DNA of 64,000 nt from Dryomyza anilis (taxonomy: Eukaryota; Arthropoda; Insecta; Diptera; Dryomyzidae), in NCBI GenBank assembly GCA_951804985.1, contig OX638133.1, forward strand, positions 36,729,963 to 36,793,962. The letters run 5' to 3'. The number at the start of each line of letters is the position of its first letter. Positions within the stretch are counted from its first letter, which is position 1. Of this stretch, positions 1 to 10,386 are shown one piece after another. The translations under genes were made by a program, and so were the position numbers. A model generated the notes under the pieces. That model saw only the letters and a list, made by a program, of their open reading frames with translations. It searched no databases and was not told where the DNA came from.

Positions 1-95
1 CCCTCATGGCCCACTTTCGCATTAAAGTCGCCAATCACAACTAACAGAAGTCGGTTACTGGCTTGCGCGTGCACTACACCATTCTGAACACTAAT
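1..95 (-). pseudogene. Fragment of non-LTR retrotransposon APE-type endonuclease
   Basis: Read on the minus strand, one frame gives the run VVIGDFNAKVGHE, the hallmark GDFNA motif of the endonuclease/exonuclease/phosphatase domain used by LINEs to nick their target; the Asp and Asn of this motif are catalytic in the family. It is preceded in frame by ASNRLLL, typical of the strand leading into that motif. The reading frame enters from the left edge of the window, so the rest lies outside. On the other side it stops abruptly where the Helitron minisatellite begins near 95, so the N-terminal part of the domain is missing. Seen: motif and junction. Inferred: a LINE copy cut by, or captured into, the neighbouring Helitron. 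The clade (RTE-like or other) cannot be settled from 30 residues. Confidence 0.7.
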
Positions 96-867
96 ACGCA
101 CCACATTAAAATTCACCACACTAAAACTCACCACACTTAAACTCACCACACTAAAATTCACCACACTAAAACTCACCACACTAAAATTCACGTCACTTAA
201 ACTCACCACACCTAAAATTCACCATAGTAAAAATTCACTATAATAAAAATTCACCACATAATATAATTCACCACACTAAAACTCACCACTCTAAAATTCA
301 GCACACTAAAACTCACCACACTAAAATTCACGACACTTGAACTCACTACACCCAAAATTCACCATAATAAAACTCACCACACTAAAATTCACCACAACAA
401 AACTCACCACAATAAAATTCACCACACTAAAACTCACCACAATTAAACTCACCACAGTAAAACTGATCACAATAAAATTACCCCACTAAAAATCACCACA
501 CTAAAACTTACCACACTAAAACTCACCTCATTTAAACTTCTGCTTCGATAAATTTTACGGAAAAAAATAATACTGGAAAGAATTCTTCAGGGAAGAATTC
601 TTCAGAAAAGCGTTCTATGAAAAACACGGCGAAATATTCTACGGGGAAGAATTCTACGGGGAAGCACAGTCTGAGAAAGAATCGTCTTTGAGAAAAGATG
701 TGTTGGCGGAGAATTATTTTTGATTTGGTTACTACATTTATAAAACCAATAAAAAAAACATCGACAGCGAAGCACGGGTCCCTGATATAAATAATTAACA
801 TATTTTTTATATAAATAAAATTGCTCCATATCGTGCATTCACAAAATCTTTGTACGGGTCCAGCTAG
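85..867 (+). mobile_element. Helitron copy A, 3' part with internal minisatellite
   Basis: This copy contains, in order, a 15-bp-type minisatellite (about 95-535), a GAATTC-rich short repeat (about 560-670), and a conserved tail (680-867) ending in CTAG followed by T. The same order occurs at 5675-6676 and, reversed, at 20695-21460. Ending in CTAG next to a host T is the hallmark of Helitrons, which insert between A and T without target duplication. The 5' end seen in copy C is absent here; the left side instead abuts a LINE endonuclease fragment. No replication initiator/helicase coding sequence is present, so it is non-autonomous. Confidence 0.65.
95..535 (+). repeat. Minisatellite, about 15-bp unit CACCACACTAAAACT
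   Basis: Roughly 29 imperfect units alternate between endings CTAAAACT and CTAAAATT, with single-base slips. The same unit fills the equivalent place in Helitron copies B and C, so the array is an internal component of that family. Internal minisatellites are common in non-autonomous Helitrons and DINE-1-like elements. Confidence 0.85.
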
Positions 868-1520
868 TGTATTAATAATAAAAAATAGTTCAGCCTAACT
901 CTGCTCTCTACTAGCCATTTCTCATGGTAATGTTTATGACAGAGAAATATTATGTTTGTGTTGATAAAAATAATATGCTCCAATTATATTACAACATTTT
1001 ATATATGTTTGGCACTCGCGACTCGTGGAATCTTTAAAATTTGCACTGGAAATTTGTTAAATAAATTATTTCAACGCTATTAGCGTGAAATGACAAATTT
1101 TTAGTAATTATTTTGATTTATTCCGTAACGTCAAAGTCATGGCAGGTTTAATGCCGACATTTGAATAACAATACTTCTAAAATATATTTATATTTGCTGC
1201 AAACATATTTTAGATTGTATGTGTCTGTGTAATATTTACAACATAATTATTAACCATCTGCTAGTGTTTTTCTTTTTCCCTATAAACCAGATGCGCCAAT
1301 TTTTAAAGCACTTTTTTTTGTTTTGGTTGTTTCACAAAATGCAATTATTTGCTCAAGAAATATATTGCAAGAAGCAAACAGAGCCAAACAAGCCATAAAG
1401 GATTTCCGGGATATACGTTTATTGCGCTTTATGCTGCTGGCGTTGCCAGACTTTTGTGCACATGTGGCGCCATGCGCGGCCAAGTGAAGCAGGTGCAAAT
1501 GATCCAAAATAAATAAAAAT
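868..1520. other. AT-rich non-coding stretch
   Basis: No recognisable gene or repeat. A GC-richer patch at about 1425-1500 could be old unique sequence; the short open frame across it on the minus strand has no recognisable domain and I do not treat it as a gene. Confidence 0.4.
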
Positions 1521-2250
1521 CAAAAAAAAACCAGTTGGGAAGGTTAGATCACATGGGAAATTTTAAAGTAGGTGTAATTATGATTATCAAAATTATAGTC
1601 GGTCTAAGCCGACTATAAATACCCTACACATATGTGTGGTTACCGTTAAAAGTGATATATAGGTCACCAGGGTATACGAATCCTGAAAATAACTACAAAC
1701 ATTCAATCGCTGAAGAATTTCCATTCATTTGATACCCATATTTAGATATGGGTAGGTGTACCAAATTTCGATTTCTTTTTTGGTGAACCACAAGTCTTTT
1801 CGCCGGAAAACATTATTATCATGTATTTGAGCATGATGTCAATATATATTTGACCAAAAAAGTTTACCTAAGCACGTATACAGTAAAATTGATCTGTATA
1901 TGTAAATTTTGTATGAGGTATTTGAACATAAGTGGTCGGATCATAGGTCACAATGGACCGATCTCGCCAATTTTTTCGCACATACAGCGTAGGTATATTA
2001 GTAATCTAAGTTATAAGTTTCATTTATCTAGCTCTTCAATTTTAAAAGTCTTAGGGATTTCAACAGACAGACGGACAGACAGACAGACGGACAGACAGAC
2101 GGACAGACGGACATCGCTAAATCGACTCAGGAGGTCATGCTGATCAAGAATATATATACTTTTCCATACCGGAGATGCTTCCTTCTGGGTGTTACAAACG
2201 GCGTACCAAACTGAATATACCCTTTCACTCTTAGTGTAGGGTATAAAAAT
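1521..2250 (+). mobile_element. mini-me/DINE-1-like element, copy 1 (full length)
   Basis: Starts with an A-run then CCAGTTGGGAAGG, has a 5' hairpin TATAGTCGG/CCGACTATA at about 1596-1620, an interior AT-rich body, a GTCT/GTCC-type microsatellite (GACAGACGGACA on this strand, about 2060-2112), and a conserved tail from CATCGCTAAATCGACTCAGG to GTGTAGGGTATAAAAA. The inverted pair TACCCTACAC/GTGTAGGGTA lies just inside the ends. A GTCY microsatellite followed by a conserved 3' block is the diagnostic architecture of mini-me elements of flies, now grouped with DINE-1/Helentron-type elements. Nearly identical to the copy at 27297-28035, which suggests recent activity. No coding sequence. Confidence 0.85.
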
Positions 2251-3266
2251 ACTTCTTTGGTTTGGCACTGGAATTTGAACAGCTGAAGTACTGGACGGGT
2301 TTGTGGCAGGGTTGCCATTAAACAGATGCAGAAAAAATTTAGCAGAAAAGGTAGCACAGACTATATGCTTGAAGCAGTAACAGTTAAACAAGTTACTGGC
2401 ATTTTGCGCGCCCAAAACTATGCTAAGTTTAAAGTGGGACTGCTACTGGTTCTTCGCCTGTTGGCAGTCGAATAATTTGTTTTCTCCAATTTATTGACTT
2501 CAGTTGAATGGCACGATGCAGCAGTGTGGCAGCAATAGTTGTGGCTGAGGATGTTCTCAGATGTTGGCCACGATTGCTGCTTAATTCCTGCTGAATTTCT
2601 GATTTGAAACTTTTTCCACTACTTTCTTTACGACGATTTATGACTCTTTATATTTTAGTTGCATAAAAGAGTTATTTTTACTTGCAATGATTTACTTTAT
2701 ATTCGGATATATAAAGCAGCAGCAGATGCAATGTGTTTTCGATCGAATTTCATGGTAGGGCGCTGTTATAAAATATTTCGTCACAGTCTGCCGCACAATT
2801 CGCAGCAATTGAGTGGTTGCCGAATGCTAATTAAAAATTTGACAAAATTTTCAATTTACAAACATAGGCAATGCATTGATTAGTGCCTCATTAGTTGGTA
2901 TTAACCACGCGAAAGTTATTTAGAAATTCACATTCAATGCTCGCATACACATGGAAAAATACCCTTATTAATATATTTGATAACTTTGTTCTTTTTTTTA
3001 TATTTTATAAACATATTTTTTATATTACAATACCAAACAAAACAGAAACATATTATATTATTCTATATATTATTAAGAATATAAAATAGTCTTTCAAATA
3101 GTTAAATTATTTGCATTTTGCACAATTGCTCTTATTTCAATTGAAATTATGTACTCACAGGAAAAAATTATGTTTTGCAGCAAACATATTATGTTACACG
3201 TTACGTAAATTTTCAAGATTCTAAAATAAATATGTTTATAATAATATATAACTATATGTTATAGTA
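2251..3266. other. Non-coding, partly GC-richer stretch
   Basis: About 2380-2640 is less AT-rich and not obviously repeated in this window, so it may be unique host DNA; about 2890-3266 is AT-rich. No open frame with a recognisable domain, no convincing splice or promoter architecture. Confidence 0.4.
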
Positions 3267-3430
3267 GCCGCGGTAGCTCAGTGGTTAGTGCGTTGGACTG
3301 CGAGCCGAAATGTCCCTGGTTCAAGCCTGGACTGGAGCTAACAACATCTTTTCATAGAAACATTTTTCTATACCGCGCTACCTCTCGTCAGTAAATGGCA
3401 AACCTACGAGAGTAAAACCATTGCCTATGA
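3267..3430 (+). mobile_element. SINE family S, copy 1, 3'-truncated
   Basis: The head resembles a tRNA: GCCGCGG acceptor-like start, A box within TAGCTCAGTGGTTAG, and B box GGTTCAAGCC about 40 bases later, the two internal RNA polymerase III promoter elements. The tRNA-like part is followed by a non-tRNA body (TTTCATAGAAACATTTTTCT, then a TACCGCGCTACCTCTCG motif) shared with four other copies. Full copies are about 300 bp; this one stops in the body near 3430 and runs into an A-rich stretch. It is not a functional tRNA gene: the anticodon arm pairs poorly and the same tRNA-unrelated body follows each copy. Confidence 0.85.
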
Positions 3431-5674
3431 AAAAAAGAATAAATATATTCTTGGTCATGCTTCCGTACAATATGTCGAATCCTAAAAATTTCAAAAATTG
3501 AAAAACCGTATACCAATTAAAACTATTTTGATATTCGTATCACTTACCTATGTAAGTGATAAATGTGAACTATAAAAATGTCAAGAAATATAAATAATAT
3601 TAAATTAATTTTATGTAATTCGAAATAATTTGTGACAAAAACCAAAAATTCATAAATGTCGAAAAACTATGCAAATTAAAATTACTTTTTTTTGAAAAGC
3701 ATCAATCAACATCAAGAATTAATATTAATCATGTTGTGAAAAAAAAACGAAATATTTATATTAAAAGTATATGTGTTAGTCAGACAATCGAAGATACACC
3801 AAAACACAATGTATTTATTTCATTAAAATTTATACTAGATTTGAAGAAAATTGGCAATGATTTAGCTCCACACACCGAAAAATTCTCTTTTGGCATGAGG
3901 TTAATTGAACCAACGTTTCAGTGTTGCAACCGAAGTACATTTGTTGAAACCTCATGTCATTAAACCGATATGTTAGTCCGCGCAACTGCACGTTCGGTTG
4001 TCGTAACCTCATGATTGCATTTTGCATTCTGCCAAAATTTGATGTTTGTGCATTTGTACGGCAACTGACTACGTTATTGTATCAACAAAATAAATGACAA
4101 ACGGCAACCTCATGTCTAGCAGCAGTTCGGTTGCCAGTTTCTTGCCAAAAATTATAGATACATGCAGAAATAAATAAACGTCAAAAATTTTACAAGTGTC
4201 AAACAATAGGAAATTCATTAATTAAGTAAAAATGCGAAATAAATATATGAATATTAATAAAATAATGATTGAATTCAATACAAATTGCTGTTTAGCTAGT
4301 GAAATAAAATAAAAATATGTTACCATATGTGGCATTAGAAATAGTTTTGTATTTTGTTTAATTATGGTGAAATAAAATGTTAAATGTGTCTTTTTATTCT
4401 ATTTTTATTTTTCAGGGAACATGAGTTAATAGATAAACCTTTTGAAATTGGGTGCGTAACATATTTGCGCATCAAAAATACATATAGAAAACTATACATA
4501 AATAAGTTTTATATATAAAAAGAATCATAAAATAAAATTTCAATTGAAGGTTTCGGCATGCTTGCTGAATAGGAGGTTAGCACAACCTCATGCTTGCTGA
4601 ATAGGAGGTTAGCACAATCTCAGGTTGAGAATTTTAGTTGGTTGCCGCAACAAATCAGTTTTCTGTGTGCATAGAAACTTTCTCTTATTCAAATACATAA
4701 TTTTATTTAAAATAATTAACAATTAATTCGCAGGATTGAATACAATTTCTTCAAATTAAAGAAATTGTTTCCACGTTTTATGTAATGATTTTATTCAAAC
4801 TAAAGAATGTTTTTATATGATTTATTGAAAATATGTTCTCCGATTTAAAAAAAATGTTAATACAATTTTGAAATACAAAATTATTTTTTAAATAATGACT
4901 TAAATATGGTGCAATGTTTAATTAACTAATAAAAATCTTTTATATTTTAAATTTATTTATAATATTTTCTTAATAATTATAATTTTTTTATTTATAATTT
5001 TTTTGTTTTACTTAATACATTTTTTTTTCTTTTGGTTTGTCTTCGTTTTTCTTCTTCTGACATCCACGATATACCAACATTACAATCATTTGTTAGTAGA
5101 CTAATATACAAATTGTTTTCTGAATTACAACCTGTGGATTATATTACGAACATTCCATTGAATGTAACAAATTTAAACCTTTAAATAAAACAGTATGAAA
5201 GCTTTTTTGGAATAAAACAGTTTGAGAGTAACATTGGTTGAAACATTAGGAAGTGAATAAGACAGTTTGAAAGTTTCGTTGTAATAAAACAGTTTAAGAG
5301 TAACATTGTTTGAAATTTTAGGAAGTATTTCCTCAATTTTAGGAAACTTTTCTTTAATTAAAATAAAAAAAAGTTTACCAGAATGATATAAAAATCTATA
5401 TTTTATTTGTATACATTGTTTTTTTGCTGTTACTCCGAATGAAGTAATTTTTCTTTGGACATAAAAAAATTTATTTATACTGTAGAAAAAATATCTGGAA
5501 CGTTGAAATAATTATTTATTTGTATTTAATAACTTTTTTATTTGATTAAAAACAACCATTTTTCTGGGTATATGCGACAGATGCACTTTACAACTCAGAC
5601 AGGACATAGTAACCGTTGATAAATGAATTTCAGTGACAGAATACTATCGACTTTTGAGAGACATTTTCAACACG
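3431..5674. other. Long AT-rich stretch with a short palindromic tandem repeat
   Basis: No gene recognised. Several dispersed copies of a CAACCTCATG-type word occur between 3890 and 4640, and a two-copy tandem repeat sits at 4557-4621 (separate entry). The rest, especially 4680-5560, is low-complexity A/T DNA. Short open frames here show no domain. Confidence 0.4.
4557..4621. repeat. Two tandem copies of a 32-bp palindromic unit
   Basis: Unit ATGCTTGCTGAATAGGAGGT plus TAGCACAACCTC occurs twice head-to-tail with one difference. Each unit contains GAGGTT-AGCAC-AACCTC, a 6-bp stem with a 5-nt loop. A related word, GAGGTTGCCACAACC, recurs at about 57990. Confidence 0.7.
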
Positions 5675-5874
5675 GCATCACGTCTGAACCGCATCACGTC
5701 TAAACCGCTGAACCGATTTAACTGAAATTTTGCCACAGGATACTAAGGAGTCCGGAGGGTGTCATAGGCTTTATATGGATGGGATTGGACAAAGGGGCGA
5801 GGAACCTCCCATACAACCTAAACTTTCAAAACGACATAACTCAACACATACACAATCTAAAAAGATGAAACTAA

Positions 5875-6330
5875 AATTCACCACACTAAAACTCACCACA
5901 CTAAAATTCACCATACTTAAACTCACCACACCAAAACTCACCACACTAAAACTCACCACACCAAAATTCGCCACACTAAAACTCACCACACTAAAACGCA
6001 ACACAATAATGCTCATCACACGAATACTCACCACACTACAAATTCACCACACTAACACTCACCACACTAAAACTCACCATACTAAAAACTCATCACACCG
6101 AAACTCACCACACTAAAACCCACCTCACTAAAACTCACCGCACCAAAACTCACCACAATAAAACTCACCACACTAAAAATCACTACACTAAAAATTCACC
6201 AAACTAAAACTCACCACACTAAAACTAACCACACCAAAACTCACCACACTAAAACACACCACACTAAAACTCACCACACTACAAATTCAACACACTAAAA
6301 CTCACCACATTAAAACTAACTACACTAAAA
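5875..6330 (+). repeat. Helitron B internal minisatellite
   Basis: About 30 copies of the CTCACCACACTAAAA unit, with scattered variants such as CACACCAAAA. The array is open in several frames only because 15 is a multiple of three; this gives spurious proteins rich in Thr-Leu-Lys or Val-Val-Ser-Phe. Confidence 0.85.
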
Positions 6331-6475
6331 CTTCTACTGGGAAAAACTCTACGGGGAAAAATTCTACCGGTAAGAGTTCTACCGGGAAGAATTCTACGGT
6401 AAAGCGTTCTATGGCGAAGAATTTTACGGCGAAGATTTCTACTGGGAAGAATTCTACGGCGAAATATTCTACTGT
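6331..6475 (+). repeat. Helitron B second repeat, GGGAAGAATTCTACG-type unit
   Basis: Nine or so degenerate 15-bp units built around GAAGAATTCTAC follow the minisatellite. The same block lies at about 560-670 in copy A and 20880-20950 (reversed) in copy C, so two different minisatellites coexist in this family. Confidence 0.75.
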
Positions 6476-6724
6476 CTGAATTGTCTTTGAGAAAAGTTGT
6501 TTTGGCGGAGAATTATTATTTGGTTACTCATTTATAAAACCAATAAAAACATTCACAGCGAAGCACGGGCCCCTGATATAAAAAAAATAATTATAATATT
6601 TTTTTATATTATTAAAATCGCTTTATATCTATGAATTCACATAATCTTGGCACGAGTCGTGCACGGGTGCAGCTAGTTATTAATATTGTCAGATATAATA
6701 TTATTTTTAAGCAATAAATCCTAG

Positions 6725-7145
6725 TGCAAATTTTTATACGGAACGTCCGAAATTATTCTGTGATTTATTTCAAAATAACTATAAATTTTTCGAACAAAGT
6801 GCACATATACAAAAATATATTAAATTATCTCATAAAACTTTCTAAATAATTTAAAAAATTATTTGTAAGCTAAAAATATTTTTTTAAATGCAAAAAAAAA
6901 AATTCCCGTCCGAAATTTTTCTGTGATGTATTGTAAGAAAAGAATACATTTTAGAAACAAAGTTTTAATTTACAAAAAAAGCAAATTATCTCAGTTATTT
7001 TTCTAAAATAATTCAAAAAAAAATAATTTGTATGCAAAATTCGTTGACTTTTTGGACTTTCTATATGAACATCGACACGCACTACCGTTTGTGTCCCATC
7101 CAGATCGTCCACTATATAATTTATATCTTTTGATCTACGATATAG
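6725..7145 (+). repeat. Dimeric repeat P, locus 1
   Basis: Two diverged head-to-tail units (about 6740-6890 and 6900-7040) share GTCCGAAATTNTTCTGTGAT, GAACAAAG and a final ATAATTTGTANGC word. The unit pair and a common right flank (ATATCTTTTGATCTAC) recur at 23597-24045. No terminal inverted repeat or coding potential visible. Possibly an old satellite-like dimer carried inside a transposon; unidentified. Confidence 0.6.
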
Positions 7146-8602
7146 CATTTTCTAAGATGTAAAGCCCTATTTAAATACTATAATTTTCCATAGATATATT
7201 AAAGTTTTAAACTTACGAGTGTCCAGTCCGGTACCACAGGAAATGACCATATGACATAATCGTTCTTACTGGTTAATTTAAAATTTAAATTTAATGAATA
7301 TACAAACTGTACTGTATAAACTTCGACTGAGTTTGTATTAAATCCATAAAGAATTAAAACAAATTAATGTCTAAAAATTCTTTTATTGGTAAAATTAATT
7401 TTTAGCCGTGTACGTATTATTTACCAACATCACGCAAACCTCGCAAATATCAATAGCATCAATGACTACATCAACATATACAACTCCATTATAAATAGCA
7501 TCAACATCATCATTATCATTCACTAAATCAGCATCAGTAACAAGAGAGAATCTAATCGTCAACATATTATTCGTTCGACAACAACATATAATGCACTCTC
7601 CCTAATTGTGCTGTAATTTTACACGGCTTTTATGCAAAATTAAACATTCGCGCTTTACGCAGCATTACATTTAATTAACATACGTTGGTTACAACGAAGC
7701 ACCGGGTGCGTGGCGAGGCGAGGCGAATGAAATTTGATTTGATTTTCAAGTATTTTACTGGAATGTGTGAATGCGTCTGCCGATAGTATTTGTGCATGAA
7801 TTCTAATCCATCAACTAATGGTTCAGCGATTATGCAGTAATTGAAATATCGATTGTGTCAAGTATATGTTTCACACATAGCCAATTAGAAATTCTAAAAT
7901 AATTTGATGCTGACGGGTTCTGATTCCAAACTCACATTATTGAAATATGGAAATTATACATAAAATTCAATTAGAATAATTGTCAATTTGACTATTAATT
8001 ATATGTATAGAAATTATTAATTTCTCATTTTTGTATCAAATTATAAAACATACTTAGCCTATTCACAGTTACATGGTATTGGTACGACATTGTACGAATA
8101 CGAAAGTAAGGCAATTGAACTGTGAGCACCATTTTTCTGCTTGTTCAAATTGTCAAAAAATTCTTATAAAATCAGGATTTTTTGAAATTATCATAAATAT
8201 TCATCGATTTCAAAAGAATAACAAATAAATTAACATTTTATGTGTACTATTTGTCTTCAATTTCACAATTTTTCTTCATTTCACAAAATACGGCACAAAA
8301 AAACATGAATGAGGGCTACTCTCAAATACAACACTTGTAGTATTTCACTTTTATAAGGGATGCAACAACAAATTTACATTTCTGTGTTATTGTATCGTAT
8401 ATATATACTACATGGTACGAATACCGTACTAAAATACGATAAACTGTGAATATGCTAACTGTGTTCATTGATGCTGTAAGAAAATATATATACAGTAAGT
8501 ATACTTGTTATAATTTTTTAGTGTCATTTGTATTTATTTAACATCATTGAAATCACACAAAGTATTAGAAACTCGAGTACTAAATATTGTTTTCTGTGTT
8601 TA
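7146..8602. other. Non-coding stretch, partly unique-looking
   Basis: About 7420-7900 is of mixed composition with no match elsewhere in the window and may be host intergenic or intronic DNA. The rest is AT-rich. Nothing recognisable as a gene or regulatory element. Confidence 0.35.
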
Positions 8603-8646
8603 AAAAACAGTAAGGAAGGTTAGGTCACATGGGAAATTTTAAAGTA
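8603..8646 (+). mobile_element. mini-me 5' end fragment
   Basis: Only the first about 44 bases of a mini-me element (AAGGAAGGTTAGGTCACATG then GGAAATTTTAAAGTA) are present before unrelated sequence begins. A remnant, probably left after deletion or cut by the neighbouring repeat G. Confidence 0.65.
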
Positions 8647-8689
8647 AACAGAAAAATATATTAAGTTTAAATTGTTTCATTAATTGTAT

Positions 8690-9235
8690 TGATTAAATAT
8701 TTAATTTTATTAATTAATGAATTAATTGAAAAAAATATAAAGGAAATTAACACAACCGATGAAAATATGTTTTTTTTTACTAAATATTTATTATTAATAC
8801 GAATTGTGTACATATATTTTTTATATCATTTATAATTTGTTTTTTACTACTTTTTTGTTCGAAGTGTGAACCACGTTCACGTCATTATTTATACTAATTG
8901 TTTATTTATATTTTTTATATCATATTTATTTATTTTTTTATTTTACTACTTTTTCGTTCGAAGTTGGAACCACGTTCTCGTCATGAGTAAAGTGAAATGT
9001 TAAACACAAATATGAGAGAAGAATGATATACGCAAGATGTACGGAAAAACGACTCGACGAACCAAATAGACAAGCACGCATTGCGATGAACCAATGTAAA
9101 ATAAGATCAATACAACAGTACCTCTAAAACTGTGTAGTAACTTTCAAACTGTGTGTGGCTTTAAAACTCTGTAGTGCCTCTAAAAACATCGGTTAATGTA
9201 TATGCTTATTTTAGCTTATACACCAACGCAGAAAA
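8690..9235 (+). mobile_element. Repeat G, copy 1
   Basis: Shares with 13083-14545 a series of blocks in the same order: AATTAATTGAA-AAA-AAGGAAATTAACACA, GTTCGAAGTTGGAACCACGT, an AAACTGTGTAGT-type repeated word, and a terminal hairpin built from GTATATGCT/AGCTTATACACCAAC at about 9195-9230. In this copy the GTTCGAAGT-GAACCACGTTC block itself occurs twice (about 8857 and 8956). Non-coding and of unknown class; the 3' hairpin would fit a Helitron-like or foldback end but there is no clear CTRR end. Confidence 0.55.
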
Positions 9236-10180
9236 ACTTTAATTTATACTAGTTTGTATATCCATTAAAAATGAAATCTATTAATAACAGAATTAATTTA
9301 TGTTGATCAATTAATCTCATATTTCTATATTTACGTTGTATATTGAAATTAGTAAAAGTTATTAATGATAAATTCAATAATTTCAAAAATAACCTATATA
9401 ATATAATATTAACTAATGTTATTTTTAAAGCACTTTTGCACTTGTATCCTTTGGATTTATAGAACATAAGTACCTACCACTTACAAGTACCGATCACCCC
9501 CAACTCCGCCGTCGCCCACAGATGACGCCTAATTACTACTCAGTTCCCTTGTCGGCCATTTTGTTTAGCATTTCAATTGAAACTCGTGCAAAAGTTTTTA
9601 AGTTTTAAGCTATAATTAAATTTCGCTTAGCATCCGCAGCGGAATGGTACACAAAACGGAACGCATTCAAATGGCTGGAACGTCGGAACGACGAAGCGAA
9701 AGAGGCGAATAATTAATCATGATGTTTTGCAAAGTGTCAACTCTGCGTTTTCACAACTTTGAACTTCGAGGACATTGATCCGGGCAACTTGATGCGTTTG
9801 CAGCAACAGCAGAACCAGTAGCAGCAGCAATTGCTGCATGGAAACTGCTGTTGCAGCAACAAGGATTGCAATAATAACTATTACAACAACAAAGTTATTT
9901 TCACAACAAATCAAATTTGCATCAGAATTTCATTTATCTTGTTGTTGTCTCTTTCAGGGGCATAATGGATTTATAGACGCAAACTTTGCGGTTCAATGGA
10001 TGGATGGATGGATGAGTGGATGGATGGATAGATGAATGACGTTGCACAAGTTACACTCTCAGAACCAATAGTTGTAAGTAGAGAATAGCAGCTGGTGTTG
10101 CCAATTTAAATTGCAGTTTGTTAACGTCAGCTTCCGCAGTCAAATTAATACGAATTTTATGCAAAAGTCTTGCATGTTAT
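9236..10180. other. Unique-looking non-coding DNA with microsatellites
   Basis: About 9490-9900 is GC-richer and includes CAG/CAA-rich runs at 9790-9890; a GGAT tetranucleotide array lies at 9995-10032. Short open frames over these runs (poly-Leu/Gln/Thr) are explained by the trinucleotide content. Plausibly intronic or intergenic host DNA. Confidence 0.4.
9995..10032. repeat. (GGAT)n microsatellite
   Basis: About nine units of GGAT with one GAGT interruption. Confidence 0.85.
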
Positions 10181-10182
10181 AT

Positions 10183-10386
10183 ACACCCAGAAAAAATACT
10201 ATATAAATAATAGTTTTTTACTATTAAAAATATTCAATAGGATAAATTATTATTTTAATCGGGAAATACCATTAAATACTAGAAAATACCATGACATTGC
10301 CATTGAGTTTATTTGAAAATATTTATTTTTTGTATACTATCAAATCAATAATTAATGGGATTTGAGGGAATTTTTTTCTGGGTGTA
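10183..10386. mobile_element. MITE I, copy 1, TA target duplication
   Basis: Ends in CACCCAGAAAAAA and TTTTTTTCTGGGTG, an inverted repeat of about 14 bp, each flanked by TA (further symmetric TATATA on both sides). About 200 bp, A/T-rich interior with ACTATNAAAT-type words, no coding capacity. TA duplications and size fit a Tc1/mariner-derived MITE. Half of a second copy is at 46312-46385. Confidence 0.75.

Larger units (their letters stand above)
5675..6676 (+). mobile_element. Helitron copy B, non-autonomous
   Basis: Begins within the conserved 5' region (GCATCACGTCTAAACC, then GAACCGATTTAACTG), which copy C carries at its 5' side, and ends in CTAG before a T at 6673-6676. Just inside the 3' end a short hairpin GCACG-AGT-CGTGC (6650-6662) precedes the terminal CTAG by about ten bases, the standard Helitron 3' structure. 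Interior: T/A-poor 5' block, 15-bp minisatellite (5875-6330), GAATTCTAC-type repeat (6331-6475), conserved tail. The outermost 60 or so 5' bases found in copy C are missing or replaced, so the 5' end is truncated. No protein coding. Confidence 0.8.

Noticed and set aside
3267..3340. tRNA gene
   Set aside because: A and B boxes are present, but the anticodon arm pairs badly and the same non-tRNA body follows in five copies, so it is a SINE head. The tRNA-like units at 17278-17349 and 18455-18540 are rejected for similar reasons.
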